A stretch of 64,000 bases of DNA from Lachnospiraceae bacterium (GTDB lineage: Bacteria; Bacillota; Clostridia; Lachnospirales; Lachnospiraceae): the NCBI GenBank assembly GCA_009777715.1, contig WRLH01000004.1, forward strand, positions 79,088 to 143,087. Reading direction: 5' to 3'. Under the pieces are notes generated by a model. The model saw only the letters and a list, made by a program, of their open reading frames with translations. It was not told the origin of the DNA and ran no database searches. Position numbers and translations under genes: made by a program. Positions 28,305-37,760 of the stretch are shown here, one piece after another. Within the stretch, counting starts at the first letter, position 1. Each line of letters opens with the position of its first letter.

Positions 28305-30848
28305 ATGGAAGACAATATTTTTGACAAACCCCAAATCGACAAAATAGTGGAAGTGGATCTTAAAAAGACCATGGAAAACTCATATATCGATTACGCAATG
28401 AGCGTGATTGCTTCGCGGGCCTTGCCTGATGTCCGGGATGGGCTAAAGCCGGTGCAAAGGCGGATCCTCCACTCAATGATTGAGCTTAATAACGGCCCGG
28501 ACAAACCGCACCGTAAATGCGCCCGTATCGTTGGTGATACAATGGGTAAATACCACCCCCATGGCGACAGCTCAATTTATGGGGCATTGGTCAATATGGC
28601 ACAGCCGTGGTCAACCCGCTATCCTTTAGTGGCCGGACACGGTAACTTTGGTTCGGTTGACGGTGACGGGGCGGCGGCGATGCGTTATACCGAAGCCCGG
28701 CTTTCCAAGATATCAATGGAACTGCTTGCCGACCTTAACAAAGATACGGTTGACTTTGTCCCCAACTTTGACGAAACAGAAAAAGAGCCGACAGTTCTTC
28801 CTGCCCGCTATCCCAATCTGCTGGTTAATGGGACAACCGGGATTGCCGTAGGCATGGCGACTAATATTCCGCCGCACAATTTGCGCGAAATAATCGATGC
28901 GGTGGTCAAAATAATTGACAATTATATTCTCGAAGACCGCGAAACTGACTTAGAAGAAGTCATGGATATTGTTACCGCCCCGGATTTTCCGACTGGTGGG
29001 GTGATTCTTGGCACTCGTGGAAGTGAGGAAGCCTACCGGACCGGCCGGGGCAAAGTCCGCGTCCGCGCCGTGACCGATATTGAAACGCTGGCTAACGGCA
29101 AAAACCAAATTATTGTCACCGAATTGCCTTATATGGTCAATAAAGCTAATCTGCTGCTTAAAATAGCCGAATTGGTTAAGCTCAAAAAAATAGATGGGAT
29201 TACTGATTTACGTGATGAATCGGACCGTGACGGAATGCGGATTGTGGTTGAGCTTCGCCGTGACGCAAATGCAAATGTTGTCACGAACCAGCTTTATAAG
29301 CATACGCAAATGCAAGATACCTTTGGGATAATCATGCTTGCTTTGGTAAATAATGAGCCAAAAGTACTAAATTTACTTGAAATGCTGACATATTACCTTA
29401 CCCATCAAGAAGAAGTCGTCACGAGACGGACTCAGTATGACTTAAATAAAGCAGAAGAACGTGATCATATTATTAAGGGTCTTTTGATTGCGTTAGACCA
29501 TATTGACGAGGTCATCAAAATTATCCGCGGCAGCCAGAATACGGCCGAAGCAAAGGAAAAATTAATCGAGCGTTTTGGCCTTTCCGACCCGCAGTCACAA
29601 GCAATTGTTGATATGCGTCTTCGGGCATTAACTGGCTTAGAAAGAGAAAAATTAGAAAACGAGCATCGCGAATTATTGCAGAAAATTGCCGAGCTTAAGG
29701 CAATCCTTGGCGACCGGAAAATTCTGCTCCGCGTTATCCGTGAAGAAATTATGATTATTTCAACCAAATTTGGCGACGACCGCCGGAGCCAGATTGGTTT
29801 TGATGAATTTGATATCTCGATGGAAGACATGATTCCGCGTGAAAATACGATTATTGCTTTAACTAGCGTTGGTTACATCAAACGGATGACGATCGACAAT
29901 TTCAGTTCCCAGAACCGCGGCGGAAAAGGCATTAAAGGTATGTCAACAATTGAAGATGATTATATTGACGACCTTTTGATGACGACAACCCATGATTATA
30001 TCATGTTCTTTACCAATCATGGCAGGGTTTACCGCCTTAAGGCTTACGAAATACCGGAAGCGGGCCGGACGGCAAGGGGGACGGCGATAATCAATCTCTT
30101 GCAGCTAAATCCGGGCGAAAATATCACGGCGATCATTCCGATTAAGGATTATGAGCATTCAAAAAACCTGTTCATGATTACGAAAAAGGGCATCGCCAAG
30201 AAAACGCACGTCGTAGAATATAGCAACGTCCGCAAAAATGGCTTAATTGCCATCAACCTGCGTGATGATGATGAGCTGATTGAAGTCAAAATTACCGATG
30301 CGGAAACAGAAATATTCCTTGTTACCAAATATGGAATGTGCATCCGGTTTAAGGAAACTGATGTCCGCTCAACCGGGCGTTCTTCGATGGGCGTGATCGG
30401 AATGAATCTTTCGGACGGAGATGAAATTGTCGGGATGCAGTTAGACCATCAAGGTGATTCCTTGCTTATTGTCTCGGAACGCGGCATGGGCAAACGGACT
30501 TACTTAAACGAATTTAATATTCAAAAGCGGGGCGGAAAGGGCGTTAAATGCTATAAGGTAGTTGGCAAAACCGGATATGTAATGGGCGTAAAAGCGGTCA
30601 CTAATGACCACGAGATATTGATGATTACGACTGGCGGGACGATGATCCAGCTGCGCATGGAAGATATTTCAACGCTTGGCCGGATTACTTCGGGGGTAAA
30701 GCTGATTAACCTAAATGATGATGTCACCGTCGCCAGGATTGCCAAAGTCCGTGAGAAGGTCTCGGACGGAAGCAAGGAATATGAAAATATTGACGATGCG
30801 ATGGAAAATATCCCCGATAGCGAGCAAAGCAAATCTAACGTGGATTAA
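28305..30848 (+). CDS. gyrA: DNA gyrase subunit A
   Basis: 847 residues. The breakage-reunion domain holds the catalytic tyrosine in [12 protein letters not shown] and the quinolone region [15 protein letters not shown], where Ser is the wild-type-like residue. The C-terminal beta-pinwheel contains the GyrA box SQNRGGKG, which distinguishes it from ParC. It follows gyrB after 44 bases. Confidence 0.98.
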   Translation: MEDNIFDKPQIDKIVEVDLKKTMENSYIDYAMSVIASRALPDVRDGLKPVQRRILHSMIELNNGPDKPHRKCARIVGDTMGKYHPHGDSSIYGALVNMAQPWSTRYPLVAGHGNFGSVDGDGAAAMRYTEARLSKISMELLADLNKDTVDFVPNFDETEKEPTVLPARYPNLLVNGTTGIAVGMATNIPPHNLREIIDAVVKIIDNYILEDRETDLEEVMDIVTAPDFPTGGVILGTRGSEEAYRTGRGKVRVRAVTDIETLANGKNQIIVTELPYMVNKANLLLKIAELVKLKKIDGITDLRDESDRDGMRIVVELRRDANANVVTNQLYKHTQMQDTFGIIMLALVNNEPKVLNLLEMLTYYLTHQEEVVTRRTQYDLNKAEERDHIIKGLLIALDHIDEVIKIIRGSQNTAEAKEKLIERFGLSDPQSQAIVDMRLRALTGLEREKLENEHRELLQKIAELKAILGDRKILLRVIREEIMIISTKFGDDRRSQIGFDEFDISMEDMIPRENTIIALTSVGYIKRMTIDNFSSQNRGGKGIKGMSTIEDDYIDDLLMTTTHDYIMFFTNHGRVYRLKAYEIPEAGRTARGTAIINLLQLNPGENITAIIPIKDYEHSKNLFMITKKGIAKKTHVVEYSNVRKNGLIAINLRDDDELIEVKITDAETEIFLVTKYGMCIRFKETDVRSTGRSSMGVIGMNLSDGDEIVGMQLDHQGDSLLIVSERGMGKRTYLNEFNIQKRGGKGVKCYKVVGKTGYVMGVKAVTNDHEILMITTGGTMIQLRMEDISTLGRITSGVKLINLNDDVTVARIAKVREKVSDGSKEYENIDDAMENIPDSEQSKSNVD

Positions 30849-30937
30849 AGCATTGTGAGCCTTGACAGCATTTAAATAATTAACACTATCTCCGCTAAAA
30901 CATATAATAAAGCATTAAAACCTAAAGGATGATTTTG

Positions 30938-32167
30938 ATGTCTTATTATATTGAGAACGGAGATTTTGAAAGCGGAAAAATAATTGTTGCCTTGGATAAA
31001 AACATTGATTATGCCAGCGCAACCAGTTTTTACAACAGCCAAATATTTGCGGGGATTGATGTAGAGAAAATTACCATTATTTACCAGCCTGGCAAATTAT
31101 CAAGTCAAAGTGATTTTGGTTATCTTTTACTAGCTGAACTTGCAAACAAAGACAAAATGGCAACGATTGACGCAGCCGAAAAAATATCGGCAAAGCCCTA
31201 TGTTGTTTACACAGAACTTGATTACAGCTATGAAATGTATGTACTGCCAAATGACCCGGATTTTAGGTATCTTTGGGGATTGGAAACGATTAACGCCCCT
31301 GCGGCGTGGAATTTTACAACTGGCAGCCGGGACGTTGTTGTTGGGGTAGTAGATAGCGGAATTGACCATCAGCACCCTGACATAAAGCAAAATATGTGGC
31401 ATTCTTTTGATCGGAGCTATGAAAATGGCTGGGATTTTGTCAATGATAATCCTAATTCGATGGATTTAAGCGGCCATGGGACCCATGTGGCTGGCACGAT
31501 TGGGGCGGTTGGCAATAACGCAATCGGCATAACCGGGGTATGCTGGAATATACAGGTGGCAGCTTTCCGGATTGGGTCGGTGACAATGAGCCTGGCCGCG
31601 GCGATTGCGGCGATTGATTTTGCCAACAAGATGGGCATTCCGATTCTTAACAACAGCTGGGGCGGACGATTCTATTCATCATCCCTAAAATACGCCATCG
31701 AGCAATATAATGGACTATTCATTGTTGCCGCCGGGAACAGCAGCAAGAACAATGACTATATCCCGGATTACCCCTCATCATTTGACAGCGAAAATATTAT
31801 TTCCGTTGCGGCAACAGACAGGAACAACAACCTGGCTTCATTTTCCAACTATGGGATAAGAACTGTTGACATTGCCGCCCCCGGGCGGGATATCTTGAGC
31901 CTTTCCCCACGCGGCGGATATGATTATAAGAACGGAACTTCGATGGCAGCCCCCCATGTCGCCGGAGCGGCCGCCTTGTTAAAGGCAAATTGGCCAGCAT
32001 TAAAGACAATGGAGCTAAAAGAGATCATCCTAGAAAGCGTTGATAGAAAATCCAGCTTAACCGGAAGAATTAAAACAGGCGGTATTTTAAACACGAGTTT
32101 GATGTTTGAAGTGGCAAAAGATAAAATAGAAAAGATAGAAAAAGATGAAACCAAGTTTTGCGCATGA
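30938..32167 (+). CDS. Subtilisin-like serine protease (S8) without signal peptide
   Basis: 409 residues. ATG 30938 is chosen because an ATG at 30929 lies on the AAAGG site. The catalytic triad is visible: D139 in VVDSGIDHQHPD, H183 in GHGTHVAG and S335 in GTSMAAPHVAG, with oxyanion Asn in AAGNSS. Residues 1-110 form a non-catalytic lead containing LPNDPDF, as in secreted subtilases, but there is no signal peptide, so it is either cytoplasmic or exported by an unknown route. Its last 23 bases overlap ogt. Confidence 0.9.
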   Translation: MSYYIENGDFESGKIIVALDKNIDYASATSFYNSQIFAGIDVEKITIIYQPGKLSSQSDFGYLLLAELANKDKMATIDAAEKISAKPYVVYTELDYSYEMYVLPNDPDFRYLWGLETINAPAAWNFTTGSRDVVVGVVDSGIDHQHPDIKQNMWHSFDRSYENGWDFVNDNPNSMDLSGHGTHVAGTIGAVGNNAIGITGVCWNIQVAAFRIGSVTMSLAAAIAAIDFANKMGIPILNNSWGGRFYSSSLKYAIEQYNGLFIVAAGNSSKNNDYIPDYPSSFDSENIISVAATDRNNNLASFSNYGIRTVDIAAPGRDILSLSPRGGYDYKNGTSMAAPHVAGAAALLKANWPALKTMELKEIILESVDRKSSLTGRIKTGGILNTSLMFEVAKDKIEKIEKDETKFCA

Positions 32168-32651
32168 AACAAAAATATATAAGAGCCCGATCGGGCCATT
32201 GACCATCACAGTCAATGAGATAGCTGTGACAGGCCTGCATTTTGGCGGCAAAACAGAAAAATCATTAGCCCAAAAAGAAGAGGGGAGAAAAAACCCTTTA
32301 ATCGAAAAAGCATTAAGCCAGCTGGAAGATTATTTTGCCGGACGCTTAAAGGAGTTTGATTTGCCCTTGGAAGCCATTGGAACAGAATTTCAAAAGAGGG
32401 TCTGGCAGAACCTGCTAAAAATCCCCTATGGGGAAACCAAAAGTTACCGTGAAATAGCAGAAATGAGCAACAGCCCTAAAGGTTTTAGGGCTGTTGGCAT
32501 GGCGAACAATCGTAATCCGATCGCTATTATTATCCCCTGCCACCGGGTTATCGGAGCTGACGGAAGCTTGACCGGGTTCGGCGGGGGACTCTCGTTAAAA
32601 GAGTTTTTGCTAAGGCTGGAGGGGCATTCATTTTTTCCCTCTAAGCCATAG
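32145..32651 (+). CDS. ogt: Methylated-DNA--protein-cysteine methyltransferase
   Basis: 168 residues. The suicidal acceptor is C132 in IPCHRVIGADG, and upstream FQKRVWQNLLKIPYGETKSY is the HTH DNA-binding region. It removes methyl groups from O6-methylguanine by irreversible transfer to itself. Its start overlaps the protease gene by 23 bases in another frame, so translation is likely coupled. The end overlaps the convergent gene 32628-33281 by 24 bases. Confidence 0.95.
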   Translation: MKPSFAHETKIYKSPIGPLTITVNEIAVTGLHFGGKTEKSLAQKEEGRKNPLIEKALSQLEDYFAGRLKEFDLPLEAIGTEFQKRVWQNLLKIPYGETKSYREIAEMSNSPKGFRAVGMANNRNPIAIIIPCHRVIGADGSLTGFGGGLSLKEFLLRLEGHSFFPSKP

Positions 32652-33281
32652 CTTCAGTTCTTTAAAAGCAGAACGCATATTCATGTCATCAAGCATTTTG
32701 ACTAAGGCCAGGGCATCATCGTTTGAATATTTGCCGACGGTATCACGAATGAGGCTGTTTACTTTGTTGATTACCAAGAAAGCAATAATTTCATCAACGG
32801 ATTTTCCCTCATTGATGAAATTGCCAACCTGATCGCTTTTGTGGGCCCGCTGGATAAAATCTTTGTTCATCAGCTCATATGAAAAGCTGCCATTTTTGTC
32901 AGTATAAGCTTCAATAATTGCGTCATATTCCCGTGAGCAGACCGTGGCAATATCGTTTTCGCTCTCATCTTCATCAATTTTGGTTTCAGCTTTTAGCTCT
33001 TCTTTTTCGGGTGCTTTAAGGGATTCCGCGTAAGAAGCCGGCCCAAGGCGGCGATATGCCAGCCCCTTTGAAAGCTCGTATGCCTCTTCAAATACCTCAT
33101 CTGTAAAAATAGCCCGGTTAAACTGGCCGTAGGGGGCATAAGAGCCATCCCTTTTATTGATGGTCACAACAGCTTTGTTTTCTTCAGTAAGGATTGTCAG
33201 CCCTGAACCCCCGGCTTTAAGTTTTTGGCGGTAAGCAATTCCTTTAATCGAGTTCATTGTAACGGTTTTTGTCCTTATCAT
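32628..33281 (-). CDS. Conserved-looking cytoplasmic protein of unknown function
   Basis: 217 residues, good ribosome site GGAGAG 7 bases before ATG 33281. No signal peptide or membrane helix. The first half contains KGIAYRQKLKAGGSGLTIL and SYAPYGQFNRAIF; the middle is acidic low-complexity (EELKAETKIDEDESEND); the second half is helical and ends LKLWLRGKK. I do not recognise a family. It faces ogt and may be monocistronic. Confidence 0.6.
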   Translation of the reverse strand: MIRTKTVTMNSIKGIAYRQKLKAGGSGLTILTEENKAVVTINKRDGSYAPYGQFNRAIFTDEVFEEAYELSKGLAYRRLGPASYAESLKAPEKEELKAETKIDEDESENDIATVCSREYDAIIEAYTDKNGSFSYELMNKDFIQRAHKSDQVGNFINEGKSVDEIIAFLVINKVNSLIRDTVGKYSNDDALALVKMLDDMNMRSAFKELKLWLRGKK

Positions 33282-33347
33282 TTCGCTCTCCTTTATTGTT
33301 TATTGATATTATATATTAGTATTTTGCATAACTCAAGCTTTGGTGTG

Positions 33348-33402
33348 TGGCTATTTTTTTTGCCATGGCTATTTTTTTTGCCATGGCTATTTTTTTTTGC
33401 CA
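33348..33402. repeat. Three tandem 18-19 bp units with terminal TGGC/GCCA arms
   Basis: The unit TGGCTATTTTTTTTGCCA occurs at 33348-33365, 33366-33383 and, with one extra T, 33384-33402. Each unit can pair TGGC with GCCA around a T-rich loop. It lies immediately after the stop of the DUF368 gene. The homopolymer runs make copy number and length likely to vary. Confidence 0.9.
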
Positions 33403-33403
33403 T

Positions 33404-34216
33404 TTAGTTTCTTTGTGCCAGTTTGAACGTTATCAGGCCGCCAATAATAAAACAGATTAGGCTTAACAGGGTGGCAGTGTTAAAGCCGGCCCCAGACGGG
33501 AATAGCGGCGCGACAGAGCCAACGACCAGTCCCATAATCATGCTGTATACCATTAACTTGAATTTGCTGATTACAAGCAATACCAGCTTTGCCCCGGCAA
33601 CGATTCCCAATAAAATGCCAGCCGCCGCCGGAATTAAAACAGTAAAATTAAAGCTTTTAAGTGCTTCCATGAATAAATCGTAAACACCAAAAGCAACCAA
33701 AATAAACGCTCCGGATATCCCCGGAATTATCATTGCAATGGCGGTAAAAAATGAGTAAACCATAATGCTCAAGCTGAAAACGAAGCTTTGTTCCTGATTA
33801 AAGTCCGTTGCAATGCCAAAATTTTCCATTAGGAAAAGTGAAATAACGAGAAAGAACCCGATTAAAAAAGGGACAATGCAGACAGGCTTAAGTTTTTCAT
33901 CTTCGCAAGCCAGCTTAAGTATCATCGGTATTCCGCCGAGGATTAAGCCCATAAAGAAAAAGCTGGTCGGGATCGCAAAAATCGAAAGCAAGTAAACTAT
34001 TGCATGGGCAAAACCAATCAATCCGCCCACCGCGCCGATTCCGAAGCAAACTAAAAACAAAAAATTCTTTTTTATTGCCTTAAAATTAAGGGCAAAAGCT
34101 TCACAAATAGTGTCATAACAGCCGAAAATCACCAGAAACGTCCCCCCGCTAAAGCCAGGAACTACTAAAGCAACCCCATAAACCATCCCGTAAATCAATC
34201 CTAATAAATTTCGCAT
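33404..34216 (-). CDS. DUF368 family polyprenyl-phosphate transporter (PopT-like)
   Basis: 270 residues, about eight membrane helices. It shows the DUF368 duplicated motifs: VVPGFSGGTFLVIFG near residue 18 and IIPGISGAFILVAFG near residue 163. Members of this family have been reported to recycle the undecaprenyl-phosphate lipid carrier across the membrane for cell-wall synthesis. It has its own promoter (34284-34311, minus strand). The triple tandem repeat follows its stop. Confidence 0.88.
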   Translation of the reverse strand: MRNLLGLIYGMVYGVALVVPGFSGGTFLVIFGCYDTICEAFALNFKAIKKNFLFLVCFGIGAVGGLIGFAHAIVYLLSIFAIPTSFFFMGLILGGIPMILKLACEDEKLKPVCIVPFLIGFFLVISLFLMENFGIATDFNQEQSFVFSLSIMVYSFFTAIAMIIPGISGAFILVAFGVYDLFMEALKSFNFTVLIPAAAGILLGIVAGAKLVLLVISKFKLMVYSMIMGLVVGSVAPLFPSGAGFNTATLLSLICFIIGGLITFKLAQRN

Positions 34217-34283
34217 ATGTATTTTACTCCTTTTCGGTCAATCGTTCGTTTTTCTTTCGCGCTTATTTTCTTGCTGATTATTA

Positions 34284-34311
34284 ATTATACCAAATAATTG
34301 CTGAAAATCAA
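34284..34311 (-). promoter_or_regulatory. Promoter of the DUF368 gene
   Basis: TTGATT (34311-34306) and TATAAT (34289-34284) on the minus strand with a 16-base spacer. Confidence 0.65.
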
Positions 34312-34349
34312 TATGCGTAAGTTTATACATACAGAGCTGAAAAAAGCAG

Positions 34350-34378
34350 TTGCTTTTTCCCTCGCATTATCATATAAT
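34350..34378 (+). promoter_or_regulatory. Promoter of the riboswitch-CDF transcript
   Basis: TTGCTT (34350-34355) and TATAAT (34373-34378) with a 17-base spacer, placing the start about 15-20 bases before the riboswitch. Confidence 0.75.
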
Positions 34379-34399
34379 AGATGATGTAACCAACTATAA

Positions 34400-34488
34400 T
34401 AATCTGAGCAGGCGATGAACTTTCGGGTTCGTGGGGCTGGGCCGCGAAGCGGCAATAGATGGCGTTAGCGCATCTATGGGACAGTAAG
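34400..34488 (+). promoter_or_regulatory. NiCo (czcD) riboswitch aptamer
   Basis: The conserved core is present in order: CTGAGCAGGC (34404-34413), a P2 hairpin, GGCTGGGCCGCGAAGCGGCA (34435-34454), stem ATAGATG/CATCTAT and GGGACAG (34478-34484). This matches the crystallised Erysipelotrichaceae NiCo RNA as I remember it. The P1 stem is short. It should sense Co2+/Ni2+ (possibly Fe2+) and turn on the downstream CDF exporter. Confidence 0.9.
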
Positions 34489-34509
34489 TGTTCCGTAGAT
34501 GCGTTTTTT
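34469..34509 (+). terminator. Riboswitch-controlled intrinsic terminator
   Basis: CGCATCTATGG (34469-34479) pairs with CCGTAGATGCG (34493-34503), followed by six T. The left arm is also the 3' side of aptamer stem P4, so metal-bound aptamer and terminator are mutually exclusive, predicting an ON switch. Confidence 0.9.
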
Positions 34510-34557
34510 GTTTAGGAAGAATAAAATCCGCATCCGGAATGGATTAAGGAGAAAGAT

Positions 34558-35424
34558 ATGAATAGAGAAAAAGCACAAGTAGTTGGGGGAATTGTTTCTA
34601 TCGTGGTAAATACGCTGTTATTTATCCTAAAGTTTTTTGCTGGCACAATGACTGGCTCGATTGCTTTGATTGCGGATGCCTGGCACACGATGTCGGATTC
34701 AATTTCATCAATAGTCGTGGTAATTTCCGCAAAACTGGCCTCAAAAAAAGCTGACAAAGAGCATCCTTTCGGGCATGGACGCTGGGAACAGCTTTCGGCA
34801 ATTTTTATTGCGCTAATGCTGGGAATCATTGCATATGAATTTATGACTGGCTCATTTGAAAGGTTCAGGAATGAAGAAAGCGTTTATTTCGGTTCATTAG
34901 CGATATTTGTCACCATCTTATCAATTGCGGCCAAGGAGCTTTTGGCGCAGTATTCGTTTTATCTGGGGCGGAAAACCAACAACGCCGTGTTAAAAGCAGA
35001 TGGCTGGCATCATCGCTCTGACTCATTATCATCAGTAATAGTTTTAGCCGGAATTTATGTTTCGCGTTTTATCCCCGGCCTATGGTGGATGGATAGCGTG
35101 CTTGGCATGATTTGCTCCCTGCTGATTTTTTATGCCGCTTTCAAAATTTTGAAAGATTCAATAACCAAGATACTGGGCGAAGAGCCAGACAGCGAAATAA
35201 CGGACGAAATTACCGCCGAAATAAAAAACCGATATGGCAATGATTTAAAAGTCCATCATTTCCATTTGCATAATTATATTTTGCATAAGGAATTGACTTT
35301 ACACATCATGCTTAACAAAAATATGTCGATTGAGGGCGGGCATATTATCGCGACTTCAATTGAGGGCATGATAAAAGAGCGGTTTGACATGGAAGCAACT
35401 ATCCACATTGAACCGCTGGAGTAG
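34558..35424 (+). CDS. Cation diffusion facilitator (CDF) metal exporter
   Basis: 288 residues, six membrane helices in the first 200, then a cytoplasmic domain (about 205-288, HHFHLHNYILHKELTLHIM) that binds metal. Metal site residues are in HTMSDS (helix 2) and HHRSDS (helix 5). Family members export Zn2+, Co2+, Ni2+, Fe2+ or Mn2+ by proton exchange. The NiCo riboswitch in the leader points to Co2+/Ni2+. AAGGAG precedes the ATG. Confidence 0.95.
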   Translation: MNREKAQVVGGIVSIVVNTLLFILKFFAGTMTGSIALIADAWHTMSDSISSIVVVISAKLASKKADKEHPFGHGRWEQLSAIFIALMLGIIAYEFMTGSFERFRNEESVYFGSLAIFVTILSIAAKELLAQYSFYLGRKTNNAVLKADGWHHRSDSLSSVIVLAGIYVSRFIPGLWWMDSVLGMICSLLIFYAAFKILKDSITKILGEEPDSEITDEITAEIKNRYGNDLKVHHFHLHNYILHKELTLHIMLNKNMSIEGGHIIATSIEGMIKERFDMEATIHIEPLE

Positions 35425-36177
35425 TCAACTCAAAACCAGCCCCACCGGGCAATGGTCAGAACCATGGACATCTTGATAAATGAGGGCGTCAGCAAGGCGC
35501 TCTTTTAGGGCTTCGGAAACAACAAAATAATCTATCCGCCATCCGACATTTCTTGTCCGGGCCTGGAAGCGGTACGACCACCAAGAATAAGCACCCTCAA
35601 TATCCGGATAAAAATGGCGGTAAGTGTCGATAAAACCTGCGTTAAGCAGATTAGTGAACTTTTCTCTTTCCTCATCGGTAAAGCCAGCGTTACGGCGGTT
35701 GGATTTGGGATTTTTAAGGTCAATTTCTTTGTGGGCAACATTTAGGTCGCCGCAGAAAATAACTGGTTTATGCTCTTCCAATTTTTTGAGGTAGGCTAAA
35801 AAAGCTTCTTCCCATATCATCCGATAGTCCAACCGTAAAAGCTGTTCCTTGGAATTGGGCGTGTAAATCGTCACTATGTAAAAATCAGCCATTTCCAATG
35901 CAATAATCCGGCCTTCTTGGTCATGTTCATTTATGTCCATGCCATAATGGACATTTAGCGGCTCTTGCTTGGTAAAGATTGCTGTTCCGGAATAACCTTT
36001 TTTGACAGCATAATTCCAAAATTGGTGATATCCGGACAGGGGCAGCTCAATTTGCCCTGGGCTAACTTTTGTTTCCTGCAAACAGAAAACATCAGCGTCT
36101 GCTTGATTAAAAAAGTCCATCAATCCTTTTCCAATACAGGCGCGTATTCCATTGACGTTCCAAGATATTAGTTTCAT
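35425..36177 (-). CDS. xth: Exodeoxyribonuclease III
   Basis: 250 residues from ATG 36177 with AAAGGA eight bases before; a further upstream start overlaps that site. Family motifs are [17 protein letters not shown] (catalytic Glu), GDLNVAH, and SDHCPV at the end. It is an AP endonuclease and 3'-exonuclease for base-excision repair. It converges end to end with the CDF gene with no gap. Confidence 0.96.
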   Translation of the reverse strand: MKLISWNVNGIRACIGKGLMDFFNQADADVFCLQETKVSPGQIELPLSGYHQFWNYAVKKGYSGTAIFTKQEPLNVHYGMDINEHDQEGRIIALEMADFYIVTIYTPNSKEQLLRLDYRMIWEEAFLAYLKKLEEHKPVIFCGDLNVAHKEIDLKNPKSNRRNAGFTDEEREKFTNLLNAGFIDTYRHFYPDIEGAYSWWSYRFQARTRNVGWRIDYFVVSEALKERLADALIYQDVHGSDHCPVGLVLS

Positions 36178-36276
36178 TGGCGGTTTCCTTTGTAAAGTCA
36201 TAGTAAAATCATATTACCATTATAAACTATTAGCCGCCGAAAATAAACATGAAAAAACTTATAAAGCTACTATTTT

Positions 36277-36305
36277 CTTATACTTTTGATATGGTGTCTT
36301 GTCAA
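36277..36305 (-). promoter_or_regulatory. Promoter of xth
   Basis: TTGACA (36305-36300) and TATAAG (36282-36277), spacer 17, about 100 bases before the xth start. The remaining DNA up to 36442 is AT-rich with a 14-base direct repeat TTTTTGATAAAGAA (36316-36343) and no convincing gene. Confidence 0.65.
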
Positions 36306-36442
36306 GTTACGAAAATTTTTGATAAAGAATTTTTGATAAAGAACCTAAACGCAATTGGGAAGTGGGGAAAAGAGATACATATTATAGAAAAAACTGGTAA
36401 TCCTTTACATAAATACGCATAAGCATAGTAGAGGTTGTCCAG

Positions 36443-36577
36443 ATGAAAAAAACAGCAGTATTATTAGTTTTGGTCCTGATGATTTTGTGGCTTTCCGGTT
36501 GCACAAGGCATAGCAATCCGACTTTTAGGGAGAGTGAAATCGTTCTATCAAGTCAACAATCGTCTGAATTGAGTTAA
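36443..36577 (+). CDS. Small lipoprotein, 44 residues
   Basis: ATG 36443 follows AGAGG at 9-base spacing. The product MKKTAVLLVLVLMILWLSGC is a textbook lipoprotein signal with lipobox LSGC (Cys 20), followed by only 24 polar residues rich in Ser and Gln and no further feature. Its last 53 bases overlap the end of murG on the other strand. Small lipoproteins like this are often missed by gene callers. Function is unknown. Confidence 0.6.
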   Translation: MKKTAVLLVLVLMILWLSGCTRHSNPTFRESEIVLSSQQSSELS

Positions 36578-37598
36578 GCTGGCTGCTTTTATCCATTGCT
36601 TCAATATAATTTGTCCTTGTAAAATGAAGCTCGTGGATTTTGTCAATTAAAAGCGGCTCGTTTAAATCATCGTCATTTATTGTAATGCTAAAACCTTGGG
36701 ATTCAAACGACTTGGCATTTTGGATTTGGTCGCCGCGGCTTTTGGAAGCTGAAAGCGGAATCAAAAGATTTGGCTTTTTAAGGGCAAGCAATTCACAAAT
36801 AGAGTTTGCCCCGGCGCGGGAAATGACTAATTCAGCAAGCGCAAGCAAGTCCTTAAGCTCCGCTTTGACGTATTCGAACTGCTTGTAGCCCTTAAGCTTA
36901 AGCAGATTATTATCGATTTTATCTTTACCGCAAATATGGATAATCTGGAAATCATCTAATAGTTTTGGCAAGGCTTTTCTTAATGTTTCATTGATTGAGC
37001 TTGCCCCTAAGCTTCCCCCGATAACCATTATGGCTGGCTTATTGGCAGTAAAATCGCATAAATCAAGGGCGGCGACTGGGTTACCATGCTTAAGCTCTTC
37101 GCGGATAGGCGTGCCTGTGAGGATTGCTTTTCCGTTTTTGAGCATTTTGACCGTTTCGGGGAAGTTACAGCAGACAAAAGTTGCTGCAGAAATGCACATT
37201 TTATTCGCAAGGCCAGGGGTAATGTCCGATTCATGGATTATGCAGGGGATTTTAAGGGCGGCCGCGGCGCGGATAACCGGAACGCTGACAAAACCTCCTT
37301 TTGAAAAAACAATATCGGGCTTAATGGATTTTAGATGGTTTTTAGCTTCGGAATATCCCTTAATAATCCTTAGGGGGTCAGTAAAGTTCTTTAGGTCAAA
37401 ATAACGCCGGAGCTTGCCTACGGAAATCCCATAATAGGGAATTTCAAAATCGGCAATAAGCTTTTTCTCGATTCCGTTATGGGAACCGATGTAGGATATT
37501 TCATAACCTAATTTCCTTAGGGCTGGCAGCAGGGCAATATTGGGGGTTACGTGGCCCGCTGTACCGCCGCCAGTCAGAACTATTTTTTTGCTTTTCAT
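36525..37598 (-). CDS. murG: UDP-GlcNAc:lipid I N-acetylglucosaminyltransferase MurG
   Basis: 357 residues from ATG 37598 after GAGGTG; a GTG at 37604 lies inside that site. The donor/acceptor loop GGGTAGHVTPN is at about 10-20, VIGGSLGASSINE is the second glycine loop and ISRAGANSICELLALKKPNLLIP (in two parts) is the UDP-GlcNAc site. It converts lipid I to lipid II on the inner membrane face. It stands alone here, away from other mur or division genes. Confidence 0.94.
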   Translation of the reverse strand: MKSKKIVLTGGGTAGHVTPNIALLPALRKLGYEISYIGSHNGIEKKLIADFEIPYYGISVGKLRRYFDLKNFTDPLRIIKGYSEAKNHLKSIKPDIVFSKGGFVSVPVIRAAAALKIPCIIHESDITPGLANKMCISAATFVCCNFPETVKMLKNGKAILTGTPIREELKHGNPVAALDLCDFTANKPAIMVIGGSLGASSINETLRKALPKLLDDFQIIHICGKDKIDNNLLKLKGYKQFEYVKAELKDLLALAELVISRAGANSICELLALKKPNLLIPLSASKSRGDQIQNAKSFESQGFSITINDDDLNEPLLIDKIHELHFTRTNYIEAMDKSSQLNSIQTIVDLIERFHSP

Positions 37599-37760
37599 AG
37601 ACACCTCATGCTAAAACATCATAATCTGTCGAAAATTAAAGATGCTTAATGCCCTTTAATATATTGTGATAAACTTAGTTTTTTTTTATAATAATTGTAC
37701 AAGCATTATTTTGTATAACTTACTATAACGCAAACTTAACTGAAAGGCAAGGTCATATTA

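Noticed and set aside
33348..33402. CRISPR array
   Set aside because: Units are directly adjacent with no spacers and no cas genes are present.
36249..36422. 57-codon ORF starting MKKLIKLLF upstream of the small lipoprotein
   Set aside because: No ribosome site, runs over the xth promoter and a direct repeat, and has no recognisable domain after the first residues.
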